Shown: in pieces, positions 17,841 to 29,710 of the stretch
How positions within the stretch are numbered: the first letter of the stretch is position 1
How the letters are laid out: each line of letters begins with the position of its first letter
NCBI RefSeq assembly: GCF_003816055.1
Contig: NZ_CP033906.1
Span: forward strand, 62,001 to 126,000
Length of the DNA: 64,000 nt
Direction: 5' to 3'
Source of the DNA: Bacillus sp. FJAT-42376
GTDB taxonomy: Bacteria > Bacillota > Bacilli > Bacillales > Bacillaceae
Position numbers and translations under genes: made by a program
Notes under the pieces: generated by a model
Databases searched by the model: none
What the model saw: only the letters and a program-made list of their open reading frames with translations
What the model was told of the DNA's origin: nothing

Positions 17841-18028
17841 GTCGAATAATCCTCCTTGTATAGCCTGATTTTGCTAAACCCGAAAAGCCTATCAAATCTA
17901 GCTTGACCAGAAAATTTCCTGTATATGTAACTAAGAAATGGATGCATAGCTTTTCTCAAACAATAGCATACCAATAACAAGAAAAATCGGCAACTTTTCG
18001 AGACATGTCCAAAAATTCAAACTTTTTG

Positions 18029-18403
18029 TCAGTTTGACTTGATCGGAAGATGTTTCTTGACAGCTGCGCGAATTTCATCAATGTCAAACGGTTTGGCAAA
18101 ATGGGTAAGGGCCCCAAGGTCTTTAGCTTCCTGGATCATATCGAGTTCACCGTAGGCCGTCATAATGATAACCCGGATATTCGGTTCAACAAGCTTCATT
18201 CTTTTTAGGATTTCAATTCCATCCATTCCAGGAATTTTCATGTCCAGCAAAACTAAATCCGGAGGCGTTTGCTCCAGAATTTCCAGCGCCTGAAATCCGC
18301 TGGCAGCCTGATATGTGTCATAGCCTTCTTTTTGAAAGACTTCGTTTAGTAAAATTCTGATTCCGTACTGATCATCGACGATTAAAATTTTCTCTTTTTC
18401 CAT
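18029..18403 (-). CDS. spo0F: Sporulation phosphorelay response regulator Spo0F
   Basis: Single-domain receiver that accepts phosphate from sensor kinases and passes it to Spo0B. All active-site residues are present at the B. subtilis positions: Asp10, Asp11, Asp54 (VLLDMKIPG), Thr82 (IIMTAYG) and Lys104 (FAKPFD). 124 residues, no output domain. It lies between fbaA and the divergent ywjG, as in B. subtilis. I could not find a convincing sigma-H promoter upstream. Confidence 0.97.
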   Translation of the reverse strand: MEKEKILIVDDQYGIRILLNEVFQKEGYDTYQAASGFQALEILEQTPPDLVLLDMKIPGMDGIEILKRMKLVEPNIRVIIMTAYGELDMIQEAKDLGALTHFAKPFDIDEIRAAVKKHLPIKSN

Positions 18404-18495
18404 CTTTGCACCTCTTCACGTTTTTTCCTGACATAGTAAGAAAGCACTCTCCTGCTATATGCCGCGCATTAGACCCGGCAAGCATAAACGTTTAA

Positions 18496-18556
18496 GCCCT
18501 TTAAGGTGCCGGATGGCCGCAGGTCTGCGCCGCGGCAGAACTCCCTTCCTTAAAGG
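18496..18556. other. GC-rich two-tier hairpin upstream of ywjG and spo0F
   Basis: Outer stem CCTTTAAGG (18498-18506) with CCTTAAAGG (18548-18556), inner stem GCCGC (18516-18520) with GCGGC (18532-18536). It lies in the 300-base divergent gap between spo0F and ywjG. It does not match a riboswitch I can name. Confidence 0.45.
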
Positions 18557-18704
18557 CGCTGCTTTTATATGACTTATGATACTAATTCTTGTAAGAAGGT
18601 CAATCTCCTGCCTCTTATTGGATATTGTTTAACATTTTGTATTTTAACCGCAGATTCCGTATAATGCCTGTGAAAAGGATCCGTATAAAAGGAGTTTTTT
18701 ACCC

Positions 18705-19250
18705 ATGCTAAAAATATTTTCCACACAGCTCTCCGGGCAGTTTCAGCGCATTCAAACCCAGGAGGAGTTTTCCATAGAAGATGGAGCAAGGCTGCTTGCC
18801 CAAGCCTGTGCCGGGGATGGAATCGTTTATATTCACGGATTCCGCGAGCTCTCGGGAATCGTTATGGAGGCAATGGACAGTGCCGAGCCTTTTCCGAAGG
18901 CAAAACCGCTGTTCAATGAAAGCGGGGAAATGGCTGCCGTCCTCCCTGCGGACCGCGTGCTTTTCTTCACCCGGCTTTCTTCCGATCAGGAAGCCATCAG
19001 GCTCGCCCGCAGACTTCAGGATGAAGGGGTGCAAACCGTCGGAGTATCTGCGCTCGATGGAGAACCGGGACTTGAGGGGATTGTGGATGTTCACATTGAC
19101 TCCAAGCTTAAAAAACCGATGATTCCTGCCGAAGACGGCAGCCGGTATGGATTCCCCGCTTTGATGACCGGTTTATTTGTGTACTATGCCCTCCGTTTTA
19201 CTATTGAGGAAATCCTCTCTGAATATGAAGAAGAGGATGAAGAGATTTGA
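18705..19250 (+). CDS. ywjG: DUF2529 / YwjG family protein
   Basis: 181-residue protein of the DUF2529 family, with a SIS-like arrangement: GIVYIHGFRELSG, DRVLFFTRLSSDQEAIRLAR and YGFPALMTGLFVYYALRFTIEE. Function is not established. The ATG follows AAAGGAG. It is transcribed away from spo0F and converges on pyrG, sharing the terminator at 19283. Confidence 0.85.
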   Translation: MLKIFSTQLSGQFQRIQTQEEFSIEDGARLLAQACAGDGIVYIHGFRELSGIVMEAMDSAEPFPKAKPLFNESGEMAAVLPADRVLFFTRLSSDQEAIRLARRLQDEGVQTVGVSALDGEPGLEGIVDVHIDSKLKKPMIPAEDGSRYGFPALMTGLFVYYALRFTIEEILSEYEEEDEEI

Positions 19251-19282
19251 CTGCGGCAGTCCGGCTGTTCGCTCAAAGATAA

Positions 19283-19313
19283 AAAAATCCTGACGGAGCC
19301 CGTCAGGATTTTT
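19283..19313. terminator. Bidirectional terminator between ywjG and pyrG
   Basis: Stem AAAAATCCTGACG / CGTCAGGATTTTT with a five-base loop; T-runs follow in both directions. Confidence 0.9.
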
Positions 19314-19318
19314 TCTTT

Positions 19319-21169
<1,851 letters not shown>

Positions 21170-21177
21170 GATGAATC

Positions 21178-21711
21178 TTAATCTTCGTCTTCTTCATCCT
21201 CATCAAGGTCTTCATCATCCAGATCTTCATCCAAAATTTCGTCTAGATCTTCGTCATCTTCTGTGTCGTCGTCTGCATCCAAATCCGGATCTACTGCGTC
21301 GTCTTCATCGTACTCATCCAAATCGTCAAACTCCAGATCCTCATCTTCTTCTTCCGATTCTTCAAAGTCTTCATCGAAGTCTTCCGCCACAGCTGCAGCT
21401 TTCTTCGTTTTCTTCTTCTTCGCTTTAGGTGCCGCAGCCATCTCTTCTTCAAGAGTATCAACCGGATACCAGTTGCGGAGTCCCCATCTGTTGTCTCCAA
21501 CAGAAATAAAGCGTCCGTCTATATTTAAATCCGTGTAGAATTGAGCGATTTTCTCTTCCACCTGCTCTTTTGTAAGGCCAAGAATGGAAGTAATTTCTTT
21601 CATAAGATCCTGAAAATCAATCGGCTGCTTCTTATCGGTCATAAGCCCATGAGCAATTTCAATCAATGCCATTTCCTTAATTTCTTCTTTAGAGTATTGC
21701 GCTAAACTCAA
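21178..21711 (-). CDS. rpoE: RNA polymerase delta subunit
   Basis: Delta speeds RNA polymerase recycling and affects open-complex stability in Firmicutes. It has an N-terminal HARE-HTH domain (YSKEEIKEMALIEIAHGLM ... GRFISVGDNRWGLRNWYP, residues 6-82), a short Lys-rich patch (KAKKKKTKKA), then about 75 residues almost entirely Asp and Glu. The start is TTG at 21711, with AAAGGAAG nine bases upstream and no better ATG. 177 residues. It directly precedes the pyrG promoter. Confidence 0.95.
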   Translation of the reverse strand: MSLAQYSKEEIKEMALIEIAHGLMTDKKQPIDFQDLMKEITSILGLTKEQVEEKIAQFYTDLNIDGRFISVGDNRWGLRNWYPVDTLEEEMAAAPKAKKKKTKKAAAVAEDFDEDFEESEEEDEDLEFDDLDEYDEDDAVDPDLDADDDTEDDEDLDEILDEDLDDEDLDEDEEDED

Positions 21712-21753
21712 CGTAAGGCACTTCCTTTCTTATTCGTCCTATCTTTATAAAAA

Positions 21754-21824
21754 GCTCTGTTAAACTTGGCTGTTGATTTCCAATCAGCAGTTGTTGAAAT
21801 TTCCATACCATGCTTTAACACAGC
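21754..21824. repeat. Short MITE-like repeat in the rpoE leader
   Basis: 71-bp copy starting GCTCTGTTAAACTTGGCTG and ending TGCTTTAACACAGC, with inverted ends. It lies 43 bases upstream of rpoE. A degenerate relative of the copy at 59276-59364. Confidence 0.7.
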
Positions 21825-21834
21825 CTTATTAAAA

Positions 21835-21946
21835 GGCAAAAAAGGGCGAAACCTTTCGGCCGTAAGCCTTCCCGCCCTATGTAAACCATCATGAAGACAT
21901 AAAATCATATCTTTCATTATAAACAAATTCTAGCACTTTATGCTAG
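21835..21946 (-). promoter_or_regulatory. rpoE upstream region: -10 box, dyad and leader hairpin
   Basis: On the minus strand TATAAT (21916-21921) has a perfect dyad CTAGCATAAAGTGCTAG (21930-21946) in the -35 zone, in place of a recognisable -35 box. Downstream an AGGGCGGG...CGCCCTTTTTT hairpin with T-run (about 21845-21882) could be a leader terminator. The rest of the 21947-22165 gap holds nothing clear. Confidence 0.4.
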
Positions 21947-22165
21947 CTTTCTTTGAAATTAAACTTGGCCGCTGTTCTTCCCGCCAGCCGGATGGGTTGA
22001 ATAGCCGAGCGAAGGGAGGATGGCGGCATATTTTTTATCCCGTGTCCATTCGCAGTGGAGCGTAAAACGCTGAGTTCTGCCCTTTATCCTATTTCTGTCC
22101 ATCACACGCAATCAGATTCCAGACCGGCATCGGCGCGTCCATTCGGGCTTTTCCATAAACAAAAC

Positions 22166-22188
22166 CAGGCAGCCTGATCCGCTGCCTG
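22166..22188 (-). terminator. Terminator after icmF
   Basis: Eight-base-pair stem CAGGCAGC / GCTGCCTG with T-rich sequence on both sides, 13 bases past the icmF stop. Confidence 0.82.
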
Positions 22189-22200
22189 TGTTTTTTCCTC

Positions 22201-25200
22201 TTACATATTGCGGCGGTACTGCCCGCCCGCCTCATAAAGTGCGGCTGTGATTTGGCCGAGGCTTGCGTATTTTACAGTCTCCATTAATTCCTTAAACAAG
22301 TTTCCGTTTGTCATCGCTGTATGTGTAAGCTTTTGGAGTGCTGCTTCCGCTTCTTTTTCATTTTTCTTTTGGAAGGCTTGGAGATTTCGAATCTGTGTTT
22401 CTTTTTCTTCCTTTGATGCACGGGCGATTTCCATGTTATCCATTTCCTCTTCTGAAGGAGGATTAGGATTAAGGTACGTATTCACTCCAACGATTGGGAG
22501 TTCGCCATTATGCTTTTTCATTTCATAATGCATTGATTCGTCCTGGATCTTGCCTCGCTGATACTGGGTTTCCATCGCTCCAAGTACGCCGCCGCGCTCG
22601 TTTATGCGGTCGAATTCCTCCAGCACCGCTGTTTCCACTAGGTCGGTGAGTTCCTCGATAATAAAGGAACCTTGCAGCGGGTTCTCATTTTTCGTTAACC
22701 CGTGCTCTTTCGTGATAATCATTTGGATCGCCATTGCCCTGCGGACGGATTCTTCGGTCGGTGTTGTGATCGCCTCATCATAAGCATTCGTATGAAGCGA
22801 GTTGCAGTTATCGTGAAGCGCCATTAAGGCCTGCAGTGTAGTCCGGATATCATTAAAGTCAATTTCCTGAGCATGAAGGGACCGTCCTGAGGTTTGAACA
22901 TGATACTTCAGCTTTTGGCTTCGCTCATTTGCTCCGTATTTATCCCGCATCACCGTTGCCCAGATTCTTCTTGCTACCCGTCCGATTACCGTATATTCGG
23001 GATCCAAGCCGTTGCTGAAGAAGAAGGACAGGTTTGGTGCAAAGTGATCAATATCCATGCCCCTGCTCAAATAATATTCAACATACGTGAACCCGTTTGC
23101 AAGTGTGAAAGCAAGCTGGGAAATCGGGTTGGCTCCCGCCTCTGCGATATGATAGCCGGAAATGGAAACAGAATAATAGTTTCTTACTTTCTCTTCAATA
23201 AAATATTCCTGAATATCGCCCATCAGTTTCAGGGCAAATTCTGTTGAAAAAATACATGTGTTCTGCCCTTGATCTTCTTTTAAAATATCGGCCTGCACGG
23301 TTCCCCGCACGGTTTGAAGCGTGTAAGCTTTTACGTCTGCCTGTTCAGCATCATTCAGGTCACGGCCGAGTTCTTCTTTTTTCCGGTCAAGCTGCTGCTG
23401 AATGGCGGTATTCATAAACATCGCCAGGATAATCGGAGCCGGTCCGTTGATGGTCATAGAGACAGAGGTTGAAGGGGCGCATAAATCAAAGCCTGCATAA
23501 AGCTTTTTCATGTCTTCGAGCGTACAGATGCTCACACCGCTCTCCCCTACTTTTCCGTATATATCCGGCCGGTGGGCAGGATCTTCGCCATAAAGTGTAA
23601 CCGAGTCGAAAGCTGTGCTGAGCCGTTTTGCTGAATCGTCCTTCGACAAATAGTGGAAGCGGCGATTCGTCCGCTCCGGTGTTCCTTCACCCGCAAATTG
23701 CCGTTTCGGATCTTCTCCTTCCCGTTTGAAGGGGAATACTCCCGCCGTATAAGGGAATGAGCCCGGAACGTTTTCTTTATAAATCCAGCGCAGAATATCG
23801 CCGTGATCCCTATACGTCGGAAGAGAGATCTTGGGAATCATCAGACCGGACAAGGAAACCGTTTTCAGCTGTGTGACCAGCTCTTTATCACGGACTTTTG
23901 TGACATACTGATCAGCCCTGTACTTCGCTTTCAGTTCCTCCCACGTTTCCAAGTGGTGCTTTGATTCTTTTGACAGCTCTTCCTCCGCCTCTTCTTTCAG
24001 AGCGTGAAGGGAAGAAGCCGATTCGCCTTTTCCGTCTAATAGAGAAAGAACGCCATCAAGCTGATAAAGTCTTGTAGCTATTTCAGCCTGCTGTCCTGCT
24101 TTTTTATGATAATGGCGAACTGTATCACTGATTTCGCGCAGGTAATAGCGGCGCTCACTCGGAATAATGACATTTTGTTTCTTTACATCGGTCACCGTTT
24201 CAAGCGATGATTTCCATTCCTTCCCGGTTTTTTCCCGGATGGTTTGCAGGAGAGCCTGAAAAAGGGTATTGGTTCCGGGATCATTAAACTGGCTTGCAAT
24301 GGTTCCGTATACAGGCATCTCATTGATATCCTGTTCAAACAAATTGCGGCTCCGCTGATATTGTTTCTGCACCTGGCGCTTTGCATCCTCGGAACCTTTC
24401 CGTTCAAATTTATTGATCACAATAAGATCCGCGTAGTCAATCATGTCAATTTTCTCTAGCTGTGTCGGTGCTCCATACTCACTTGTCATGACATACATGG
24501 ACAGATCGCAGATGTCGGTAATGCCCGCATCTCCCTGCCCGATCCCGCTCGTTTCCACCACCACGAGGTCATACCCCGCTCCCTTCACGACGGAAATCGC
24601 ATCTTTAATCGCCAGGGACAGCTCAGAGCGCGATTGCCTTGTCGCGAGGCTCCGCATATACACTCTTGGATTAAAAATGGCATTCATACGGATCCGATCC
24701 CCAAGCAAAGCCCCGCCCGTTTTTTGCTTCGTCGGGTCAACAGAAAGGATGGCAATTTTTATTTCCGGTATTTCATTGAGAAAGCGGCGGATCAATTCAT
24801 CTGTTAAAGAGCTTTTACCAGCTCCGCCTGTACCGGTGATTCCAATGACAGGGGCCTTCGATTCCGCCTGATTCAGTTCAGCTATGAGCTGTTCGGCTGC
24901 CGCTGCCGCTTCATCCTTTTCACTTACTTTGGATTCTGCCAGGGTAATCAGCTTCGCTACCGCTGTAACCTCTCCGTCTTTAAGCTCTTCAAGCTCTCCT
25001 GTAAGCTTCGTCACAGTCGGATAATCACACTCTTCAAGCATTTGATTAATCATTCCCTGAAGACCATTTTTCCGGCCGTCCTCTGGAGAAAAAATCCTGG
25101 CGATGCCGTATTCGTGCAATTCCTTTATTTCCCGCGGAATAATAACACCGCCGCCTCCGCCGTAAATCCGGATATGCGGCGCTCCTTTCTCTTTTAAAAG

Positions 25201-25446
25201 GTCCAGCATGTATTTAAAGTATTCTACGTGCCCTCCCTGATAGGAGGAAATAGCAATCCCCTGCGCATCCTCCTGAATAGCGGCATTCACCACTTCTTCT
25301 ACCGAGCGGTTATGGCCGAGATGAATGACTTCCGCTCCGCTCCCCTGCAGTATGCGCCTCATGATGTTAATAGAGGCGTCGTGCCCATCAAACAAACTTG
25401 ATGCTGTTACAAACCGTACGGCATGCTTCGGTCTATAAATATGCAT
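22201..25446 (-). CDS. icmF: Fused isobutyryl-CoA mutase IcmF
   Basis: Adenosylcobalamin enzyme interconverting isobutyryl-CoA and butyryl-CoA (in some relatives also pivalyl/isovaleryl-CoA). It is a single chain of about 1081 residues with three parts. The B12-binding domain ([14 protein letters not shown], base-off His) is at the N-terminus. A MeaI-type G-protein chaperone follows, with P-loop [16 protein letters not shown] near residue 205 and NKFE for guanine. The C-terminal mutase barrel has [12 protein letters not shown]. The start is ATG at 25446 ([12 protein letters not shown]) after AAGGGGGA. It is the last gene of the acyl-CoA cluster. Confidence 0.93.
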   Translation of the reverse strand: MHIYRPKHAVRFVTASSLFDGHDASINIMRRILQGSGAEVIHLGHNRSVEEVVNAAIQEDAQGIAISSYQGGHVEYFKYMLDLLKEKGAPHIRIYGGGGGVIIPREIKELHEYGIARIFSPEDGRKNGLQGMINQMLEECDYPTVTKLTGELEELKDGEVTAVAKLITLAESKVSEKDEAAAAAEQLIAELNQAESKAPVIGITGTGGAGKSSLTDELIRRFLNEIPEIKIAILSVDPTKQKTGGALLGDRIRMNAIFNPRVYMRSLATRQSRSELSLAIKDAISVVKGAGYDLVVVETSGIGQGDAGITDICDLSMYVMTSEYGAPTQLEKIDMIDYADLIVINKFERKGSEDAKRQVQKQYQRSRNLFEQDINEMPVYGTIASQFNDPGTNTLFQALLQTIREKTGKEWKSSLETVTDVKKQNVIIPSERRYYLREISDTVRHYHKKAGQQAEIATRLYQLDGVLSLLDGKGESASSLHALKEEAEEELSKESKHHLETWEELKAKYRADQYVTKVRDKELVTQLKTVSLSGLMIPKISLPTYRDHGDILRWIYKENVPGSFPYTAGVFPFKREGEDPKRQFAGEGTPERTNRRFHYLSKDDSAKRLSTAFDSVTLYGEDPAHRPDIYGKVGESGVSICTLEDMKKLYAGFDLCAPSTSVSMTINGPAPIILAMFMNTAIQQQLDRKKEELGRDLNDAEQADVKAYTLQTVRGTVQADILKEDQGQNTCIFSTEFALKLMGDIQEYFIEEKVRNYYSVSISGYHIAEAGANPISQLAFTLANGFTYVEYYLSRGMDIDHFAPNLSFFFSNGLDPEYTVIGRVARRIWATVMRDKYGANERSQKLKYHVQTSGRSLHAQEIDFNDIRTTLQALMALHDNCNSLHTNAYDEAITTPTEESVRRAMAIQMIITKEHGLTKNENPLQGSFIIEELTDLVETAVLEEFDRINERGGVLGAMETQYQRGKIQDESMHYEMKKHNGELPIVGVNTYLNPNPPSEEEMDNMEIARASKEEKETQIRNLQAFQKKNEKEAEAALQKLTHTAMTNGNLFKELMETVKYASLGQITAALYEAGGQYRRNM

Positions 25447-25496
25447 GTTCTGTTTCCCCCTTTGTTTCACCGCCCATCCCACGATGCGGCTCGTTT

Positions 25497-26123
25497 TTAT
25501 CTTTTACCCCGATTCATCCCGTTTAAAATAAACGCTGTCTGTAAGGTGATGTAGTCCTCAATGGAACCCATTTTCTGCAGCGCCCATCTTCGGAAAGCCC
25601 ACATTTGGCCTTGAACGAATATGTTATGCGCCATGAGCTTTTTTTCACTTTCATTAAGGAAAAAAACTTCATTTGCTACACAGTTGCCGATGATCTGCTC
25701 AAACATTCCGACCATCTCCACCTCTTTTTGCAAAACGTACGGCAGAGCATCCCTGGAAAGTGATTTTGCTTCCTGATACATCACAAGCACTTCATCCTGC
25801 ATGTCATCGATCACACGAAAATAGTTGGCGATAGCATGTTCAAGTCCTTCGACCGTACCGTGTTTCGGATCAATATCCTTTTCAAGCCTGCTGCGGACCT
25901 CGTCATAAATCGTATCGCAGACGAGATACAATACATCTTCTTTCTGACGAATGTATTCATAGAGAGTCCCGATGCTGAATCCCGACGCCTTGGCAATTTC
26001 GCGCGTTGTCGTCCGGTGGAATCCCTTTTGCTTAAAAAGACTTACCGCTCCCTTAATCATTTGATCCCGTCTCTTTTTAATCAGCCTTTCATCCTTTACG
26101 GATGCCGGTACCTCTCTTCGCAT
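25497..26123 (-). CDS. TetR/AcrR regulator of the acyl-CoA cluster
   Basis: 208-residue repressor with a clear N-terminal helix-turn-helix ([41 protein letters not shown]). The C-terminal ligand domain resembles fatty-acid-responsive TetR regulators (FadR/KstR-like). It lies between the acyl-CoA dehydrogenase genes and icmF on the same strand. TetR-type palindromes at fadF (33218) and before the thiolase gene (30940) are plausible targets, with an acyl-CoA as inducer; both points are inference. Confidence 0.85.
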   Translation of the reverse strand: MRREVPASVKDERLIKKRRDQMIKGAVSLFKQKGFHRTTTREIAKASGFSIGTLYEYIRQKEDVLYLVCDTIYDEVRSRLEKDIDPKHGTVEGLEHAIANYFRVIDDMQDEVLVMYQEAKSLSRDALPYVLQKEVEMVGMFEQIIGNCVANEVFFLNESEKKLMAHNIFVQGQMWAFRRWALQKMGSIEDYITLQTAFILNGMNRGKR

Positions 26124-26281
26124 TCGATCGGCCCCTTTTGTTCAAAATCGCCGCGGTTTTATGCGGCAGCCGGACGGCCAGGAGAGAAATCCAGTGTGAA
26201 TTCCGCTCTCAGCCAGTCAGACCGCTTACGTGCTGCTTTCATTGCATAATAATCAGGTCATACCGGGTGGATTTGGATAAT

Positions 26282-26490
26282 CCGCACAAAATCCGGATTT
26301 ATTTGCACAGGATTCGAATTATTTGCACAAGATCTGGATTTATTGCACAGGATTCGAATTATTTGCACAAGATCTGGATTTATTGCACAAGATTCGAATT
26401 AATTGCACAGGATCTAAATTAATTGCACAAGATCTTAATTTATTGCATAACCTCCCAGATTCATTGCACAAAGTTCAGATTTAGGCATAA
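26282..26490. repeat. 20-bp-period tandem repeat array
   Basis: Eight consecutive repeats with TTGCA at 26303, 26323, 26343, 26363, 26383, 26403, 26423 and 26443, exactly 20 bp apart. Degenerate units flank them at 26282, 26464 and 26483. Units alternate between TTGCACAGGATTCGAATTAT and TTGCACAAGATCTGGATTTA. The array lies between the acyl-CoA dehydrogenase stop and the tetR start. There are no spacers, so it is not a CRISPR array. The remaining 26124-26281 sequence shows no clear feature. Confidence 0.9.
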
Positions 26491-26521
26491 ATCCACGTTC
26501 TCTGCTCACAACTTTTACCGG

Positions 26522-27661
26522 TTACTTTGTCAGCATTCGGGAGATGACGAGTCTCTGTATCTCCTGAGTTCCCTCGTAAATCTGCGTGATTTTCGCGTCG
26601 CGCATATAGCGTTCAACCGGGTAGTCCTTCGTATAGCCATAGCCGCCGAAGACTTGGACCGCCTCTGTTGTTACTTTCATGGCCGCGTCTCCTGCGAACA
26701 GTTTCGACATGGCGGATTCTTTTCCGTATGGCAGCCCTTCTGATTCAAGCCATGCTGCCTGATAGGTTAGAAGTCTGGCAGCTTCCACACTCGTTGCCAT
26801 ATCGGCAAGCTTAAAGCCGATGCCTTGCTGGGCGGCTATTGGCTTACCGAATTGCTGGCGCTCTTTAGCATAGTTGACAGAGGCATCAAGCGCTCCCTGG
26901 GCAATTCCGACAGCCTGGGCAGCGATTCCGTTTCTGCCGCCGTCGAGGGTCATCATCGCAATTTTGAAACCTTCTCCTTCTTTGCCCAGCATGTTTTCCT
27001 TTGGTACCCGGCAATCTTCAAAGATAATTTCCGTTGTTGGTGACGAGCGGATGCCGAGTTTCTTTTCCTTTTTCCCCACGGAGAACCCGGGAAAGCTGCT
27101 TTCAACAATAAACGCGGTCGTTCCTTTATGCTTTTGATCTGCATCGGTTACCGCAAAAACAACATAAATGTCAGCGATTCCGCCGTTTGTAATAAAGATT
27201 TTGGAGCCGTTCAGCACATAGTCGTCTCCATCAAGCTTGGCATAAGTCTTCATCCCGCCTGCATCGGATCCTGAACCGGGTTCAGTTAACCCGTATGCAC
27301 CGATTTTTTCTCCCTGAGCCATCGGCTTTAAGTATTTCTGCTTCTGTTCTTCTGTACCGAATTTGTACACTGGCCAGCCGGCAAGTGACGTGTGGGCTGA
27401 CAGTGTAACTCCAGTTGAAGCACAGACACGGGAAAGCTCTTCCACCGCAATTACATAGGCCAGATAATCGCTTCCGATTCCGCCGTACTCCTCCGGCCAT
27501 GGAATTCCGGTCAGGCCAAGCTCCGCCATTTTGTCAAACAGAGCCCGGTCGAAGCGCTCCTCTTCATCCCGCTCCGCAGCAGTTGGCTCTACTTCTTTTT
27601 TGGCAAAATCGCGTACCATTTTACGGATCATTTCATGTTCTTCTGATAGTTTGAATTGCAT
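26522..27661 (-). CDS. Acyl-CoA dehydrogenase (first of two)
   Basis: FAD-dependent alpha,beta-dehydrogenation of an acyl-CoA. Family signatures are [16 protein letters not shown] near residue 125, the FAD/ETF region and the C-terminal [34 protein letters not shown]. The catalytic base Glu is in YEGTQEIQ, as in short-chain enzymes. The start is ATG at 27661 ([15 protein letters not shown]). About 379 residues. It is about 60 percent alike by eye to its neighbour and probably arose by tandem duplication. Likely substrate is short- or branched-chain acyl-CoA. Confidence 0.92.
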   Translation of the reverse strand: MQFKLSEEHEMIRKMVRDFAKKEVEPTAAERDEEERFDRALFDKMAELGLTGIPWPEEYGGIGSDYLAYVIAVEELSRVCASTGVTLSAHTSLAGWPVYKFGTEEQKQKYLKPMAQGEKIGAYGLTEPGSGSDAGGMKTYAKLDGDDYVLNGSKIFITNGGIADIYVVFAVTDADQKHKGTTAFIVESSFPGFSVGKKEKKLGIRSSPTTEIIFEDCRVPKENMLGKEGEGFKIAMMTLDGGRNGIAAQAVGIAQGALDASVNYAKERQQFGKPIAAQQGIGFKLADMATSVEAARLLTYQAAWLESEGLPYGKESAMSKLFAGDAAMKVTTEAVQVFGGYGYTKDYPVERYMRDAKITQIYEGTQEIQRLVISRMLTK

Positions 27662-27678
27662 GTTCCCATCCCCCATTT

Positions 27679-28815
27679 TCAGCTTGTTAAGTATTTGGAA
27701 ATCACCATTCGCTGTATTTCGCTTGTGCCTTCATAAATCTCGCAGATTTTCGCATCCCGGAAGTACCGTTCGACCGGATATTCCTTTGTATAGCCGTAGC
27801 CCCCGAACACCTGGATGGCCTCGGTACTGACTTCCATGGCCGTTCTTGACGCAAAAAGCTTGGCCATGGATGCTTCTTTTCCGCATGGAATGCCTTTTTG
27901 TCTAAGAGATGCCGCCTGATAGATTAAGAGCTTGGATGCTTCCACACTTGTCGCCATATCGGCAAGCTTAAAGCCGATCCCCTGCTGGGCAGCAATCGGT
28001 TTGCCGAATTGATGTCTTCCTGCCGCATATTCAACGGATTTTTCAAGAGCTGCTTCTGCAATCCCAAGGGACTGGGCCGCGATTCCAATCCGGCCGACAT
28101 CGAGGTTGCCCAGCGCAATTTTAAAGCCATGCCCTTCCTCGCCAAGCAGATTTTCAGCGGGTACAATGCAGTCTTCAAGCGTGATTTGAACGGTTCTTGA
28201 TCCACTTAGACCCATTTTGTGTTCATCCTTGCCTATGATAAACCCTTTTGTTCCTTTCTCTACGATAAAAGCGGAGATCCCTTTGCTTCCCGCCGCAGGA
28301 CTCGTTGAGGCGAAAACAATGTACACATCGGCCTCGCCGCCATTTGTGATGAACACTTTGGAGCCGTTCAGGACATAGTGATCGCCTTTACGGACCGCTT
28401 TTGTTTTTAAACTCGCCGCATCTGAACCGGCACCAGGCTCTGTCAGGCAGAAGGCTCCAAGGTATTCACCTGAAGCAAGCTTTGGCACGTAATGCTTTTT
28501 TTGCTGTTCATTCCCATAATAAAGAATGGGATTCGTTCCGACAGAAGTGTGCACGGAAAGGATGACACCAATTGTCGCACTCACTTTCGACAGCTCGTGG
28601 ATGGCAATGATATAGGAGGTAAAGTCCATTCCCGCTCCCCCGTACTCTTCCGGGATCGGGATCCCCATGAGCCCAAGCTGCCCCATCTTATCTAAAATTG
28701 CTCTTGGAAATTCACCCTGCTCCATTTTTTCGATAACCGGCTCAATCTCCGTTCTGGCGAAGTCCTGCACCATTTTCCTCATCATGTTCTGTTCTTCTGT
28801 AAAATAAAGCTTCAC
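27679..28815 (-). CDS. acdA: Acyl-CoA dehydrogenase (second of two)
   Basis: Same family and layout as the adjacent gene ([49 protein letters not shown] with catalytic Glu). I use the GTG at 28815 ([15 protein letters not shown]), which has AAGGGGGA seven bases upstream; the ATG at 28872 would overlap the previous gene's end. 378 residues. B. subtilis has a single acdA beside fadF; which of the two copies is the orthologue cannot be decided here. Confidence 0.9.
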   Translation of the reverse strand: MKLYFTEEQNMMRKMVQDFARTEIEPVIEKMEQGEFPRAILDKMGQLGLMGIPIPEEYGGAGMDFTSYIIAIHELSKVSATIGVILSVHTSVGTNPILYYGNEQQKKHYVPKLASGEYLGAFCLTEPGAGSDAASLKTKAVRKGDHYVLNGSKVFITNGGEADVYIVFASTSPAAGSKGISAFIVEKGTKGFIIGKDEHKMGLSGSRTVQITLEDCIVPAENLLGEEGHGFKIALGNLDVGRIGIAAQSLGIAEAALEKSVEYAAGRHQFGKPIAAQQGIGFKLADMATSVEASKLLIYQAASLRQKGIPCGKEASMAKLFASRTAMEVSTEAIQVFGGYGYTKEYPVERYFRDAKICEIYEGTSEIQRMVISKYLTS

Positions 28816-28831
28816 CGCATGTCCCCCTTGA

Positions 28832-29683
28832 TCAAGCGTATTCGTAAAAACCTCTGCCTGTTTTTTTGCCAAGCCATCCTGCTTTTACATACTTCCTTAA
28901 CAGCGGACATGGGCGGTACTTATCATCACCGAATCCTTCATGAAGTGTTTCCATAATATAAAGGCACGTGTCCAGACCAATAAAATCAGCGAGAGTCAGC
29001 GGCCCCATTGGATGATTCATCCCAAGCTTCATCACTTCATCAATCGCCTCACGGCTCGCGACACCCTCATAAAGCGTGTAGATGGCTTCGTTAATCATCG
29101 GCATTAAAATCCGGTTGGAGACAAACCCGGGGAAGTCATTCACCTCGACCGGCACCTTTTGAAGCTTTCGTGTCATTTCCTCCACGGCTGCATAAACCTC
29201 ATCCTCTGTTGCAAGACCGCGGATAATTTCGACGAGCTTCATAACCGGTACCGGGTTCATGAAGTGCATGCCGATGACTTTGCCCGGACGGTTTGTGGCA
29301 GCCGCGATCTCAGTAATAGGCAGGGAAGATGTGTTCGTCGCAAGAATCGCGGACTGCGGTGCGATTTCATCGAGCTGGGCGAATATTTGCTTTTTAATTT
29401 CCATGTTCTCAATAGCTGCTTCAATAATGAGATCGGCCTCACCGGCGCTTGAGATGGTGGTTGACCGTTCAATTCTGTTCAGTATGTCTTCCCTGTCTTC
29501 CGCAGTCATTCTTTCTTTATCTACCTGGCGCTGAAGATTTTTTGCAATCCCTGATAATCCCCGTTCCAGAAATTCTTCTTTTAAATCCTGCAAAATGACG
29601 CTGAATCCAGCCATGGCACAAACCTGGGCAATCCCTGAACCCATTTGGCCCGCTCCAATCACCATTACCTTTTTAATTTCCAT
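28832..29683 (-). CDS. 3-hydroxybutyryl-CoA dehydrogenase
   Basis: NAD-linked oxidation of 3-hydroxyacyl-CoA to 3-oxoacyl-CoA in beta-oxidation. Rossmann motif [18 protein letters not shown] near residue 6. Catalytic-region [21 protein letters not shown] carries the His, and [18 protein letters not shown] follows. 283 residues (Hbd/MmgB type). The gene is followed within 20 bases by acyl-CoA dehydrogenase and preceded by the thiolase gene, giving a full short-chain beta-oxidation set apart from enoyl-CoA hydratase. Confidence 0.93.
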   Translation of the reverse strand: MEIKKVMVIGAGQMGSGIAQVCAMAGFSVILQDLKEEFLERGLSGIAKNLQRQVDKERMTAEDREDILNRIERSTTISSAGEADLIIEAAIENMEIKKQIFAQLDEIAPQSAILATNTSSLPITEIAAATNRPGKVIGMHFMNPVPVMKLVEIIRGLATEDEVYAAVEEMTRKLQKVPVEVNDFPGFVSNRILMPMINEAIYTLYEGVASREAIDEVMKLGMNHPMGPLTLADFIGLDTCLYIMETLHEGFGDDKYRPCPLLRKYVKAGWLGKKTGRGFYEYA

Positions 29684-29710
29684 CTTCCATCCCCCTATGA
29701 ATATCGTTGC

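Noticed and set aside
18404..18495. Sigma-H promoter and Spo0A box for spo0F
   Set aside because: No segment matched both -35 and -10 consensus at proper spacing, so none is listed.
26282..26490. Possible CRISPR array
   Set aside because: Repeats are 20 bp and directly adjacent with no unique spacers, and no cas genes are nearby.
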